A model generated the notes under the pieces. The model had not been told where the DNA came from. It was given only the letters and a program-made list of their open reading frames with translations, and made no database searches. From positions 1 to 9,415 of the forward strand of contig JAHFEP010000105.1 of NCBI GenBank assembly GCA_023248415.1: 9,415 bases of DNA, given 5' to 3'. The stretch is from Nitrospirota bacterium. Its GTDB lineage: Bacteria > Nitrospirota > CAKKRA01 > 9FT-COMBO-42-15. Position numbers and translations under genes: made by a program. This document shows, in pieces, positions 1-7,914 of this stretch (positions are counted from its first letter, which is position 1; each line of letters opens with the position of its first letter).

Positions 1-97
1 AGTCAAAATGGATAGAATTAATTTCTTCTGAGGCAATCCTGTTTTGTAACAATTATTCCCACAAAAATTTTATCTAAATTCTTAATAGGAGAAAACC

Positions 98-1117
98 ATG
101 AGCATTTCACAGGAGCTTCGCAGTCAGGTTATGGCACAGATGCAGGGGGCAATGGCGCTTAATGTGGCGTATATAGGCATAGCCAATCCTATTTTTTCAA
201 CATTAGCTGAGATGGGAAAGGCAGCGCCTGATGAGCTTTCAGCAAAGACAGGTCTTGACATCGGATATTTAAATCGTTGGTGCGATGCTGCTTTTGCATT
301 CGGTTTGCTTGATGAGGCCGATGGAAAATTTCAACTAACAGAGCTTGGCAGGGCATTTGTTCCAGAAACTCCGGGCACACTAATGCCTTTTGCTGTTCAG
401 TCAGTGCTTTCTGCGCACATGGCAGAGAGGACAGCAACTCTTATAAGGAGCGGCGAGCGTCCAGGAGAAAAGGTGCTTGCAGAGCGGGAGAGCATACTTC
501 ACCTCTTTGGTCCAATGCTTGAGGCAATGTTTGCTGGCATGTTTGAACAGCAGATATTGCCGAATGTGCCTGTTTATAATGAGACAGATAAAAAAGGCGG
601 CCTTGCTGTTGACCTCGGCTGCGGCAATGGCTGGTACCTAAGAAAAATGGCGCTTCGTTTCCCTCATCTCCGCGGCATCGGTCTTGACGGGTTTGAGGAG
701 AGCATAAACCATGCAGCAAGGCTTGCAAAAAGAGACGGTCTTGATAACCGCCTGAAATTTATGAAGGGCGATATCCATCAATTTACAATCAATGAGTCTG
801 TTGATTTGATTGCAATGAACCGCGCCCTGCATCATGTATGGGATGAGAAGGAAAATGTATTTCGTTTATTCAAAGAGCATCTGAAAGACGGCGGCTCTGC
901 TGTTATATGGGAGCCGAACTGGCCAAAAGAGCTCACTTCTCTGCGTGACCCGATGAGGCGCGGGATGGCATTCCAGAATCTTGGCGAGCATGTTCAGGGA
1001 AATCACTTCCTGAAGCCAGAGGAGGTAGAGGCAGAGTTTCATCGTGTAGGCATGAAGACCAATGTCTATCTTTTTGTCAATGGCAATGAGGCAGTTATTG
1101 TTGGGCGAAAGCCGTAG
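98..1117 (+). CDS. Class I SAM-dependent methyltransferase with N-terminal winged-helix domain
   Basis: Predicted cytoplasmic small-molecule methyltransferase of 339 residues. Residues about 40-90 look like the winged-helix/dimerisation domain found at the front of O-methyltransferase-type enzymes (ELSAKTGLDIGYLNRW, then a FQLTELGRAF wing). The Rossmann-type SAM-binding domain follows from about 168: motif I VDLGCGNG at 171-178, an acidic residue ending strand 2 (D197 in GLDGFE), GDIHQF at 224-229, and a motif IV-like VDLIAMNRALHHV at 235-247. The start is supported by AGGAGA at 87-92, five bases before the ATG. The gene is separated by 60 bases from the next gene and shows no obvious pathway partners, so the substrate cannot be named. 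It could act on a quinone, lipid or secondary metabolite. The fold is confident; the specificity is unknown. Confidence 0.88.
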   Translation: MSISQELRSQVMAQMQGAMALNVAYIGIANPIFSTLAEMGKAAPDELSAKTGLDIGYLNRWCDAAFAFGLLDEADGKFQLTELGRAFVPETPGTLMPFAVQSVLSAHMAERTATLIRSGERPGEKVLAERESILHLFGPMLEAMFAGMFEQQILPNVPVYNETDKKGGLAVDLGCGNGWYLRKMALRFPHLRGIGLDGFEESINHAARLAKRDGLDNRLKFMKGDIHQFTINESVDLIAMNRALHHVWDEKENVFRLFKEHLKDGGSAVIWEPNWPKELTSLRDPMRRGMAFQNLGEHVQGNHFLKPEEVEAEFHRVGMKTNVYLFVNGNEAVIVGRKP

Positions 1118-1177
1118 ATTGAGCGGATGAAGGTATATATTGAAATCAGACAGAAAAGGTGATAAGATTTAAGCAGG

Positions 1178-1567
1178 ATGGAATCCTCATTTTTTGATTA
1201 CACAAAGAAAAAATATACCTCTGAAGAGGCAAAGGCCTTTGAGGATGCAGTAGAAAGGCTCGTTGAAGAATCATTGAAGACCCTCGTGCTTTTTTTAGAG
1301 GAGTACTCCTTCCATCTTGCAGATAATTATATCTACAGGCACGGCAAGCCCCGGTATAAGATATTAGAGCCGGATTATAAATCAGAGTATAATCTGCGCA
1401 TTGAGCCTGACCACGGCGAAGAGAACTGGAATTATTTCTGGAGTGTGCCGATATGGTGGGAAGGCAGGCCGTGGCAGAGCCTTGATTGGATAAAACAGGA
1501 TTTGATAGATACAATGAAGCGCTGGGTTCAATATATGAGTTTTAATGAAATAGGGGAAGAGATTTGA
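1178..1567 (+). CDS. Hypothetical protein, Trp-rich, coupled to rnj
   Basis: A 129-residue protein I do not recognise. It has no signal peptide or membrane segment, so it is probably cytoplasmic. The N-terminal part (about 14-45) looks helical and charged, rich in Glu/Lys. The middle is Tyr-rich (YIYRHGKPRY, 51-60). Residues 84-116 hold seven tryptophans, with the core WNYFWSVPIWW at 84-94. The frame is closed by stops just upstream, so ATG 1178 is the only good start. The nearest Shine-Dalgarno-like stretch, AAGGTGAT at 1156-1163, is 14 bases away, and GCAGG directly abuts the ATG, so initiation may be weak. The stop overlaps the rnj start codon by four bases (1564-1567), which indicates co-translation and supports this as a real gene. 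A role linked to RNase J is only a guess from position. Confidence 0.72.
   Translation: MESSFFDYTKKKYTSEEAKAFEDAVERLVEESLKTLVLFLEEYSFHLADNYIYRHGKPRYKILEPDYKSEYNLRIEPDHGEENWNYFWSVPIWWEGRPWQSLDWIKQDLIDTMKRWVQYMSFNEIGEEI
1552..1557 (+). promoter_or_regulatory. Ribosome binding site for rnj
   Basis: AGGGGA ends six bases before TTG 1564, inside the 3' end of the preceding small gene. It supports the non-ATG start at 1564; another in-frame TTG at 1570 would be 12 bases away and fits less well. The TTGA overlap (start TTG, stop TGA) is a classic coupling arrangement. Confidence 0.6.
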
Positions 1568-3216
1568 GCTTGTCAATAATACCGCTTGGCGGCCTTGGTG
1601 AAATAGGCCTGAACATGATGCTCTTTGAATACGGGGATGACATTATTGCTGTTGACGCAGGACTGATGTTTCCTGAAGATGAGATGCTTGGGGTTGACAT
1701 AGTCATACCTGATTTTACATATCTAAAAGAGAAAAAGGATAAGCTTAGAGGAATAATAATAACCCACGGACATGAAGACCATATCGGCGCCCTTCCATAT
1801 ATTCTCAGGGATATAAATACCCCTATTTATGCAACACCACTTACCATTGGTCTGATTAGAGGAAAATTAAAAGAGCATAAGCTTGATGAGTCAACTGAAC
1901 TCATCTCTGTTAAACCGCGTCAGATAATAGATTTAGGATGTTTTAAGGTGGAGTTTATCCGTGTTACGCACAGCATTGTAGACGGCGTAGGCCTTGGCAT
2001 TACAACACCTGTCGGCAGGATTGTGCATACAGGCGATTTTAAGCTTGACCAGACGCCTGTTGACGGCGAGCTTCTTGATTTTCATAAATTCAGCGAATAC
2101 GGAGACAAGGGAACACTGGCGCTTCTGTCTGACAGCACCAATTCAGAGAGGGAGGGTTATACATTATCAGAGAGAGAGGTTGGCAAGGCTATTGAGAATG
2201 TTTTTAAGACAGCTAAAAGGAGGATTATAGTTGCTACCTTTGCCTCAAACATCCACCGCATCCAGCAGGTGATAGATGCAGCAGTCAAGTTTGACAGAAA
2301 GGTTGTGTTGAATGGAAAGAGCATGATAAACAATGCGCAGGTAGCGCTTGACTTAGGCTATCTGAAGCTCCCGCCAAAGACATGGATAAAGCTTGATGAG
2401 ATGAAAAATATTTCTGATGAGAATATTGTGATTATTACAACAGGCAGCCAGGGTGAGCCAATGTCATCCCTTGCAAGGATGGCTGTTAATGAGCATAAGG
2501 ATATCCAGATTGAAGAGGGAGATACTGTTGTGCTCTCTTCAAGGGTAATACCTGGCAATGAAAAGGCAATATCGCGAATTATCAACCATCTCTTTAGAAG
2601 GGGCGCAGATGTTATATATGAGGATGTATCTGATATACATGTCTCCGGCCATGCAAGCCAGGAGGAGCAGAAGCTGATGATGTGCCTTGTAAGGCCGAAA
2701 TATTTTGTTCCTATTCACGGCGAATACAGGCATCTTATTTATCATGCGCGGCTTGCTGAGATGCTTGGCATAAGCAAGGATAATATTTTTATCCTTGAAG
2801 ACGGAGATGTATTAGAATTAAACGGAGACGCTGCTGTAAAAAAGGAGAAGGTGCAGGCAGGCAGGGTATTTGTAGATGGAAAGGTCATAGGCGATGTGGG
2901 AAATATAGTGCTCCGCGACAGGATGAGGCTCGGTTCAGACGGGATTATAATTGTATTTATCGGCATAGAGAAAATGACAGGAAAGGTTGTTACAGGGCCT
3001 GATATTGTTACAAGGGGATTTGTTCTTGAAGAGGAGTCACAGGAGCTGATAGAAGAGATGAAGCAAATAGTTGCTGCCCTTCTCGGGCAATTGGAGCAGG
3101 AATTGATGGCTGACTGGGTGCTGGTAAAAACAAAGGTGCGGAATACCTTAAAAAAATTTCTGTTTAAAAAGATGGATAGAAAGCCAATGATAATTCCGAT
3201 TATAATAGAGCTATAA
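1564..3216 (+). CDS. rnj: Ribonuclease J
   Basis: Metal-dependent endoribonuclease and 5'-3' exoribonuclease for mRNA decay and RNA maturation, in the beta-CASP branch of the metallo-beta-lactamase superfamily. At 550 residues it is full length (bacterial RNase J proteins are about 550-560). The metallo-beta-lactamase metal site is complete: HGHEDH at 68-73, H136 in VTHS, D158 in HTGDF and H385 in PIHGEYRH. The beta-CASP domain spans about 210-350, with LSSRVIPGNE at 324-333. HVSGHAS at 359-365 matches the conserved RNA phosphate-binding loop. A C-terminal domain follows from about 450. The opening SIIPLGGLGEIGLNM is typical of the family. The start is TTG at 1564, coupled to the upstream gene, and ftsK begins one base after the stop. 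The family assignment is secure. Whether it acts as the main decay nuclease depends on whether the genome also has RNase E/Y. Confidence 0.97.
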   Translation: MSLSIIPLGGLGEIGLNMMLFEYGDDIIAVDAGLMFPEDEMLGVDIVIPDFTYLKEKKDKLRGIIITHGHEDHIGALPYILRDINTPIYATPLTIGLIRGKLKEHKLDESTELISVKPRQIIDLGCFKVEFIRVTHSIVDGVGLGITTPVGRIVHTGDFKLDQTPVDGELLDFHKFSEYGDKGTLALLSDSTNSEREGYTLSEREVGKAIENVFKTAKRRIIVATFASNIHRIQQVIDAAVKFDRKVVLNGKSMINNAQVALDLGYLKLPPKTWIKLDEMKNISDENIVIITTGSQGEPMSSLARMAVNEHKDIQIEEGDTVVLSSRVIPGNEKAISRIINHLFRRGADVIYEDVSDIHVSGHASQEEQKLMMCLVRPKYFVPIHGEYRHLIYHARLAEMLGISKDNIFILEDGDVLELNGDAAVKKEKVQAGRVFVDGKVIGDVGNIVLRDRMRLGSDGIIIVFIGIEKMTGKVVTGPDIVTRGFVLEEESQELIEEMKQIVAALLGQLEQELMADWVLVKTKVRNTLKKFLFKKMDRKPMIIPIIIEL

Positions 3217-3217
3217 T

Positions 3218-5434
3218 ATGGCACAGCAAAAAGACAACAGCCGTTTTAATGAAATTATCGGCATCCTGCTGATTGCTGCAGGGCTTCTGATATTGATGAG
3301 CCTTATGAGCTATCACAGCGATGACCCCTCCTTTAGCACAGCCCCGCAGCAGGCAGGCGTAAAAAACTGGGCAGGCGTTGCTGGCGCATATCTGTCAGAC
3401 AGCTTGTTCCAGCTCTTTGGCGGCAGCGCATATCTCTTTCCGTTCTTTGCCTTTATATTCGGTTGGAAAAAGGCATTGAATATTGAATCAAAGAGGTTCT
3501 ATTTAGAGCTTACCGGCGCTGTAATATTTCTTCTGTCCCTTTCAGCCTTCCTGACAATTACATACAGCAGGATTACAGTATCTTACAGCGGCAATATCCC
3601 TGCAGGAGGCATAGCAGGCGATATAACCGCATACCTGCTTTTAAAATCTGTTGCAAAGGCAGGGGCATATATAATTGTGATTACACTCGGCATAGTCTCT
3701 CTTATGATTTCAACTGATTTTTCTCTTATCAGATTCTCTCAGTGGTTCTGGGACAAGGGGCTTGAGGCGTATGATAAAATAAAGACAGAAAAGATAATCA
3801 AAAAGGAGCAGGAGAGGCGGTGGAAAGAAGAAGATGATATTGTAAGGGAGAAGGAAATCTTTTACGATAAAGAGCCTCCGAAGATTGTTGAAACAAAAAA
3901 GATTGCAAAGCAGGAACATTTTACATTTGCAGAGGCCAAGAAGGTTGGAGATTACCAACTGCCTTCATTGAATCTTTTGAATGACCCGCCTGCATCAGCA
4001 AGAAAGGTGTCAAAAGAGGAGCTTTTGATGAACTCAAGCATTTTAGAGAAAAAGCTCCTTGACTACGGCATTGAGGGAAGGATAATCAATGTCCATCCCG
4101 GCCCTGTAATCACCATGTATGAATTTGAGCCTGCGCCTGGCGTAAAAGTAAATAAGATTGTCGGCCTTGCAGATGACCTGGCGCTTGCAATGAGGGCGTT
4201 GAGCGTCCGCATTGTTGCGCCTATTCCAGGCAAATCTGTTGTCGGCATAGAGATACCGAATAATATAAGGGAGGATGTATTTTTTAAAGACATACTCTCT
4301 TCAGATGCCTTTTCTGAGTCAAGGTCAAGGCTGCCACTTGCGCTCGGCAAGGACATCTTTGGCAACCCTGTTGTTACTGATTTGACAAGGATGCCGCATC
4401 TCCTTGTTGCAGGCGCTACAGGCTCTGGAAAGAGCGTTGCCTTAAATTCCATGATATGCAGCCTTCTCTTTGCAGCAACCCCGGATGATGTAAAGCTATT
4501 GATGATAGACCCAAAGATGCTTGAGCTCTCTGCATACGAAGGCATACCGCATCTTATCTCGCCTGTTATTACAGAGGCAAAAGAGGCAGCAGGCGCGCTC
4601 CAGAGGATTGTCGGCGAGATGCAGAGGCGCTACAGGCTTTTATCTGAAAAAGGGGTAAGGAATATTGACGGCTACAATAATCTGATAGATTCAGAGACAA
4701 AGATGCATGATTCAGGACTCAAGACAAAGAAGATTGAACAGGATAAAGAGAATGAAGCTGGGTATAAAAAAGAAGATGAGTCCCCTTCAAGGCTTCCATA
4801 TATCGTAGTGATTATTGACGAGCTTGCTGATTTGATGATGACCTCGGCATACGAGGTAGAGAGCGCAATAGCAAGGCTTGCACAGATGGCAAGGGCAGCA
4901 GGCATACATATCATACTTGCAACACAGAGGCCTTCTGTTGATGTGCTGACAGGCGTTATAAAGGCAAACTTCTCTGCAAGGATATCCTTTCAGGTTTCAT
5001 CCAAGACAGATTCAAGGACAATTCTTGATGCAAACGGCGCGGAGCAATTGCTTGGAAGGGGTGATATGCTCTTTATGCCTCCTGGAACAGCCAAAATAGA
5101 AAGGATACACGGCTCATTTATTACAGAGGATGAGATGAAGAGGGTTGTTGATTTTTTGAAAAAGCAGGCAGAGCCTGTGTACGAGGCATTTATGAGCGCG
5201 CCTCTGCCTGATGAAAATGAAGAAGGCAGCATGGAAGACGAGCGGGACGAGTTTTATCAGAAGGCAGTTGACTTAGTAACAGCAACAGGCCAGGCATCTA
5301 TATCAATGATACAGAGAAAGATGCGTATAGGCTACAACCGTGCTGCAAGGATGATAGAGATGATGGAGGAGGACGGCATTGTCTCGCAGCCGAATGCAGG
5401 AAAGAGGGAGGTAATTTACAGGAGGAGTCTGTAG
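3218..5434 (+). CDS. ftsK: DNA translocase FtsK/SpoIIIE
   Basis: Septum-anchored ATP-driven DNA pump that clears chromosome ends from the closing septum and assists dimer resolution. It has 738 residues. The N-terminal membrane part has about four hydrophobic segments (roughly 13-32, 66-83, 97-115 and 144-167). A short charged linker (about 180-245) follows, much shorter than the Pro/Gln-rich linker of E. coli FtsK and closer to SpoIIIE-type proteins. The alpha domain begins near 250. The RecA-like motor has Walker A GATGSGKS at 399-406, Walker B VVIIDE at 530-535 and the sensor-like ILATQRPSVDVLTG at 566-579. A charged stretch at about 490-523 lies just before Walker B, where family members vary. 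The C-terminal gamma winged helix (about 672-738, with SISMIQRKMRIGYNRAARMIE) is the part that reads polar DNA motifs. The ATG lies one base after the rnj stop with only a weak Shine-Dalgarno, suggesting coupled translation. Confidence 0.97.
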   Translation: MAQQKDNSRFNEIIGILLIAAGLLILMSLMSYHSDDPSFSTAPQQAGVKNWAGVAGAYLSDSLFQLFGGSAYLFPFFAFIFGWKKALNIESKRFYLELTGAVIFLLSLSAFLTITYSRITVSYSGNIPAGGIAGDITAYLLLKSVAKAGAYIIVITLGIVSLMISTDFSLIRFSQWFWDKGLEAYDKIKTEKIIKKEQERRWKEEDDIVREKEIFYDKEPPKIVETKKIAKQEHFTFAEAKKVGDYQLPSLNLLNDPPASARKVSKEELLMNSSILEKKLLDYGIEGRIINVHPGPVITMYEFEPAPGVKVNKIVGLADDLALAMRALSVRIVAPIPGKSVVGIEIPNNIREDVFFKDILSSDAFSESRSRLPLALGKDIFGNPVVTDLTRMPHLLVAGATGSGKSVALNSMICSLLFAATPDDVKLLMIDPKMLELSAYEGIPHLISPVITEAKEAAGALQRIVGEMQRRYRLLSEKGVRNIDGYNNLIDSETKMHDSGLKTKKIEQDKENEAGYKKEDESPSRLPYIVVIIDELADLMMTSAYEVESAIARLAQMARAAGIHIILATQRPSVDVLTGVIKANFSARISFQVSSKTDSRTILDANGAEQLLGRGDMLFMPPGTAKIERIHGSFITEDEMKRVVDFLKKQAEPVYEAFMSAPLPDENEEGSMEDERDEFYQKAVDLVTATGQASISMIQRKMRIGYNRAARMIEMMEEDGIVSQPNAGKREVIYRRSL

Positions 5435-5439
5435 AAACA

Positions 5440-5460
5440 GGGTCAAGGGTCAAGGGCCAA
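5440..5460. repeat. Three tandem heptamers (GGGTCAA type)
   Basis: Between ftsK and lolA, the unit GGGTCAA occurs twice in a row and then once as GGGCCAA. The last unit runs straight into the GGAGGA that serves as the lolA Shine-Dalgarno. This looks like slippage-derived intergenic repeat DNA. Confidence 0.7.
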
Positions 5461-5466
5461 GGAGGA
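5459..5466 (+). promoter_or_regulatory. Probable lolA ribosome binding site, unusually distant
   Basis: AAGGAGGA is a near-ideal Shine-Dalgarno, but 14 bases separate its GGAGG core from ATG 5480. The next in-frame ATG (5501) is farther still. No start codon sits at the normal distance, so either spacing is poor or repeat expansion has pushed the start away. Confidence 0.5.
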
Positions 5467-5476
5467 TAGGCAAACA

Positions 5477-5525
5477 AAAATGCAAAAGTCAAAATGTAAA
5501 ATGAAAAATCAAAAATTAAAAACTT
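5477..5525. repeat. Seven tandem AAAANNN heptamers across the lolA start
   Basis: Starting at 5477, every seventh position begins a new AAAA run: AAAATGC, AAAAGTC, AAAATGT, AAAATGA, AAAATCA, AAAATTA, AAAACTT. The array includes the lolA start codon and encodes the Lys/Gln-rich leader before the hydrophobic core of the signal peptide. Seven is not a multiple of three, so adding or losing one unit would shift the frame of the upstream start. Confidence 0.65.
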
Positions 5526-6169
5526 TGTTTTATGTCTTAATAGTCTTATTTATTCCAGCAAATATCTTTGCTGCTGAATTAAAGGATGTTGTGGACAATC
5601 TCCAGCAGCGGTATGAAAGGATAAAGGATTATCAGGCAGATTTTGCTCAGGAGGCGGTTCTAAAAATCGGCCAGACAACTGAAAAGGCATTTGGGAAGAT
5701 ATATGTCAAAAAGCCAGATATGATGCGATGGGATTATGACAAGCCGAGAAGACAGCAGATTATTATAAACAAGCAGGAGATTATAATCTATATCCCTGAT
5801 GAAAAACAAGTGATGAAGGACAGGCTGCCTCAGGGCAGTGTTAACATGACATCTTTTATTACCAATATAGCAAGGATAAGAGAGGATTTTAACATTACCT
5901 TTTATCAAAATAAAAAAGAGCCGAACAGCGGCAGATATTTCCTTGAACTCACGCCTAAAAAAGAGGGGATGAATATTACAAAGGCTGTTATAGAGGTTTC
6001 AGAAAAGGATTTTTTGATTCAGAAGCTCTCCATAACTGACTTACAGGGAAATATTACCAATGTTAGTTTTTCAGATATAAAGATTGATGCAGGCATCAAA
6101 GACAGTCTGTTTGCCTTTAAGATTCCCAAAGGTGTTGAGGTGATTGAGAGGCCAAAGGCTCAGAAGTAG
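5480..6169 (+). CDS. lolA: Outer-membrane lipoprotein carrier protein LolA
   Basis: Periplasmic chaperone that accepts lipoproteins from the LolCDE transporter in the inner membrane and carries them to the outer membrane. The 229-residue product starts with a positive n-region and hydrophobic core (about 13-31), with likely signal peptidase I cleavage near NIFA/AEL, around residue 31. The mature part shows the family pattern: LQQRYERIKDYQADFAQ (41-57), then FGKIYVKKPDMMRWDY (71-86), with IYIPDEKQV (103-111), the beta strands that form the open lipid-binding barrel. The ATG at 5480 gives the longest reading, and M8 (5501) is a credible alternative that keeps the whole signal peptide. The position after ftsK is shared with many proteobacteria (ftsK-lolA). 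The stop is directly followed by the ATG of the ABC ATPase, so the genes are probably cotranscribed. Confidence 0.92.
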   Translation: MQKSKCKMKNQKLKTLFYVLIVLFIPANIFAAELKDVVDNLQQRYERIKDYQADFAQEAVLKIGQTTEKAFGKIYVKKPDMMRWDYDKPRRQQIIINKQEIIIYIPDEKQVMKDRLPQGSVNMTSFITNIARIREDFNITFYQNKKEPNSGRYFLELTPKKEGMNITKAVIEVSEKDFLIQKLSITDLQGNITNVSFSDIKIDAGIKDSLFAFKIPKGVEVIERPKAQK

Positions 6170-7153
6170 ATGAATATCATAGAGGTAGTAAATCTAAGCA
6201 AGAATTTCAAGACCAAAAAGGGCGCTATTACTGCTGTTAAGGATGTCTCCTTTAATGTCAAAAGGGGCGAGCTTTTTGGCTTTCTTGGGCCTAATGGCGC
6301 TGGAAAAACAACAACTATAAATATCCTCTGCACCCTTCTTGCGCCGACATCCGGCAAGGCAGTTCTAAATTCCTTTGATGTTGAATCCCATCCAAATGAG
6401 GTAAGGCAGTCTATCGGTCTTGTGTTTCAAGACCCAAGCCTTGATGAAAGGCTCACTGCAAAAGAAAACCTGGAGTTTCATGCAATGCTCTATAATGTCC
6501 CAAAGCCTGTCAGGAACGACCGCATGAAATATATGCTGAACATGGTTGGTCTTTACGACAGAAGGGATGATATGGTGAACACCTTTTCCGGCGGAATGAA
6601 GAGGAGGCTTGAGATTGCAAGAGGCCTTCTGCATTATCCAAAGGTATTATTTCTTGATGAACCCACACTCGGCTTAGACCCGCAGACAAGGAGCCATATC
6701 TGGGAATATATAAATCAGTTAAGAAAGAAAGAGGATATTACTATATTTCTAACAACACACTATATGGCAGAGGCAGAGAACTGCGACAGGGTTGCTATTA
6801 TTGACTATGGAGAGATTATTGCCATTGATTCGCCTGATAATCTAAAGAAACAGATTGGCGGGGATGTTATATCATTGGCAGCAGAAGAGAAGGATAAGGC
6901 AAAGAAGGCCATTGAAAGGGAATATCATGTTTCTGTGATGGAGAATGAAGGAGGCCTTCATTTTGAGATAAAGAATGGAGAGACCTTTCTGCCGAGATTT
7001 ATTAAAAAGGCAGATTTTAAGATATTATCTATCAGCCTTAGAAGGCCTACGCTTGAGGATGTTTTTTTAAAGCTGACAGGACGGCATATCCGTGAGGAGT
7101 CAGCAGAGACAAATATTGCAGTAAGGATGCATGCGAGGAGGCTCAGGAGATGA
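6170..7153 (+). CDS. ABC transporter ATP-binding protein, DrrA-like
   Basis: Cytoplasmic ATPase of an ABC-2 type exporter, 327 residues. It shows Walker A GPNGAGKT at 40-47, Q-loop Q87 in VFQDPS, the signature FSGGMKRR at 139-146, Walker B VLFLDEP at 159-165, D-loop GLD at 168-170 and switch His H197 in TTHYMAEAE. After about 225 there is a C-terminal extension of the kind seen in the daunorubicin-resistance DrrA group (LRRPTLEDVFLKLTGR, 290-305). The gene begins immediately after the lolA stop (TAGATG) with only a weak Shine-Dalgarno, pointing to coupled translation. Its stop overlaps the permease start by four bases (ATGA). The substrate is unknown: the family exports antibiotics, lipids and polysaccharides. 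Placement after lolA hints at an envelope role but does not show it. Confidence 0.94.
   Translation: MNIIEVVNLSKNFKTKKGAITAVKDVSFNVKRGELFGFLGPNGAGKTTTINILCTLLAPTSGKAVLNSFDVESHPNEVRQSIGLVFQDPSLDERLTAKENLEFHAMLYNVPKPVRNDRMKYMLNMVGLYDRRDDMVNTFSGGMKRRLEIARGLLHYPKVLFLDEPTLGLDPQTRSHIWEYINQLRKKEDITIFLTTHYMAEAENCDRVAIIDYGEIIAIDSPDNLKKQIGGDVISLAAEEKDKAKKAIEREYHVSVMENEGGLHFEIKNGETFLPRFIKKADFKILSISLRRPTLEDVFLKLTGRHIREESAETNIAVRMHARRLRR
7135..7141 (+). promoter_or_regulatory. Ribosome binding site for the ABC permease
   Basis: GAGGAGG lies within the last codons of the ATPase gene, eight bases before ATG 7150. It fixes the permease start within the ATGA overlap. Confidence 0.65.
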
Positions 7154-7914
7154 ACAGGAACCTCATGGGCATTTATACTATATGGCTAAGGGATGTGCGG
7201 AGATTCTGGAGGGACAGGCCGAGGATCATCGGTGCAACCATCCAGCCTGCGTTATTCCTCTTTATCCTTGGCACAGGTCTTGGAAAGGGGATAATCGGCG
7301 CATTTGGCAAAGATTTGCAGGGAGATTATCTTTCCTTTATCTACCCTGGGATAATCGGCATGTCTATACTTTTTACATCTATATTCTCTGCTATCTCTAT
7401 AGTCTGGGACAGGGAGATAGGTTTTCTGAAAGAGGTGATGGTTGCACCTATCAGCCGCTGGGCAGTTGCTGTTGGCAAGGCATTTGGCGGCAGCACTGTT
7501 GCAGTCTTTCAGGGATGCCTGATGCTGTTCTTTGCCCCTTTTGTTAATGTTCATATCAATCTTATAATGGTTGCAGCACTCATTCCATTAATGTTCCTTA
7601 TCGCATTCTCAATAACATCACTCGGTATTGTGGCTGCTGCAAGGATGCACTCCATGCAGGGTTTTCAGGTGATTATGAATTTTCTTGTTCTTCCCATGTT
7701 TTTTTTGAGCGGCGCAATGTTTCCTATAACAAACCTCCCAAAATGGATGGATATATTTGTTACTATAAATCCCCTGACATACGGTGTTGATGCATTGAGG
7801 GGGGTAATACTCGGCATGAATAATTATTCATTAATGATGGATGTGGGTTTTATAGGTGGATTCGGTATTGTAATGATAGGTATAGCTATGGTAATATTCG
7901 GAAAAGGGGAATAG
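7150..7914 (+). CDS. ABC-2 type transporter permease
   Basis: Inner-membrane partner of the preceding ATPase, 254 residues, in the ABC-2/DrrB-NodJ family. An amphipathic N-terminal stretch with the family-typical WLRDVRRFWRDRPR (12-25) precedes about six membrane segments at roughly 29-44, 62-84, 108-130, 138-163, 172-192 and 233-251. The loop WDREIGFLKEVMVAPISRW (86-104) is the conserved coupling region. The segment LPMFFLSGAMFPITNLPKWM, followed by INPLTYGVDALRG, is characteristic of the family. The C-terminus stops within four residues of the last membrane helix. The stop codon TAG is the first triplet of a perfect palindrome, so the extreme C-terminus may have been set by repeat insertion. 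Substrate unknown. Confidence 0.93.
   Translation: MNRNLMGIYTIWLRDVRRFWRDRPRIIGATIQPALFLFILGTGLGKGIIGAFGKDLQGDYLSFIYPGIIGMSILFTSIFSAISIVWDREIGFLKEVMVAPISRWAVAVGKAFGGSTVAVFQGCLMLFFAPFVNVHINLIMVAALIPLMFLIAFSITSLGIVAAARMHSMQGFQVIMNFLVLPMFFLSGAMFPITNLPKWMDIFVTINPLTYGVDALRGVILGMNNYSLMMDVGFIGGFGIVMIGIAMVIFGKGE

Noticed and set aside
44..73. Possible promoter upstream of the methyltransferase (TTGTAA, 18 bases, TTTTAT)
   Set aside because: Each box matches the sigma-70 consensus at only about four of six positions in AT-rich DNA, so it cannot be told from chance.
3..77. Open frame from the window edge ending at TAA 75-77, possible tail of an upstream gene
   Set aside because: Only 24 codons are visible, with no recognisable motif. 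Nothing distinguishes it from random open frame, and the rest of 1-97 holds only the methyltransferase RBS.
2742..3224. 160-codon reverse-strand ORF opposite rnj
   Set aside because: Serine-rich, low-complexity translation complementary to a strong RNase J gene. Its start overlaps ftsK and it has no domain of its own. The same applies to the reverse ORF at 4063-4545 opposite ftsK.
5477..5525. Phased A-tracts as a DNA-bending element
   Set aside because: The A-runs recur every 7 bases, not every 10-11, so bends would not add up in one direction. A tandem heptamer repeat explains them better.
7131..7547. 138-codon + strand ORF overlapping the ABC permease
   Set aside because: It is the +1-type shadow of the permease: Cys/His/Trp-rich with no recognisable pattern, while the permease frame carries clear membrane segments and family motifs.
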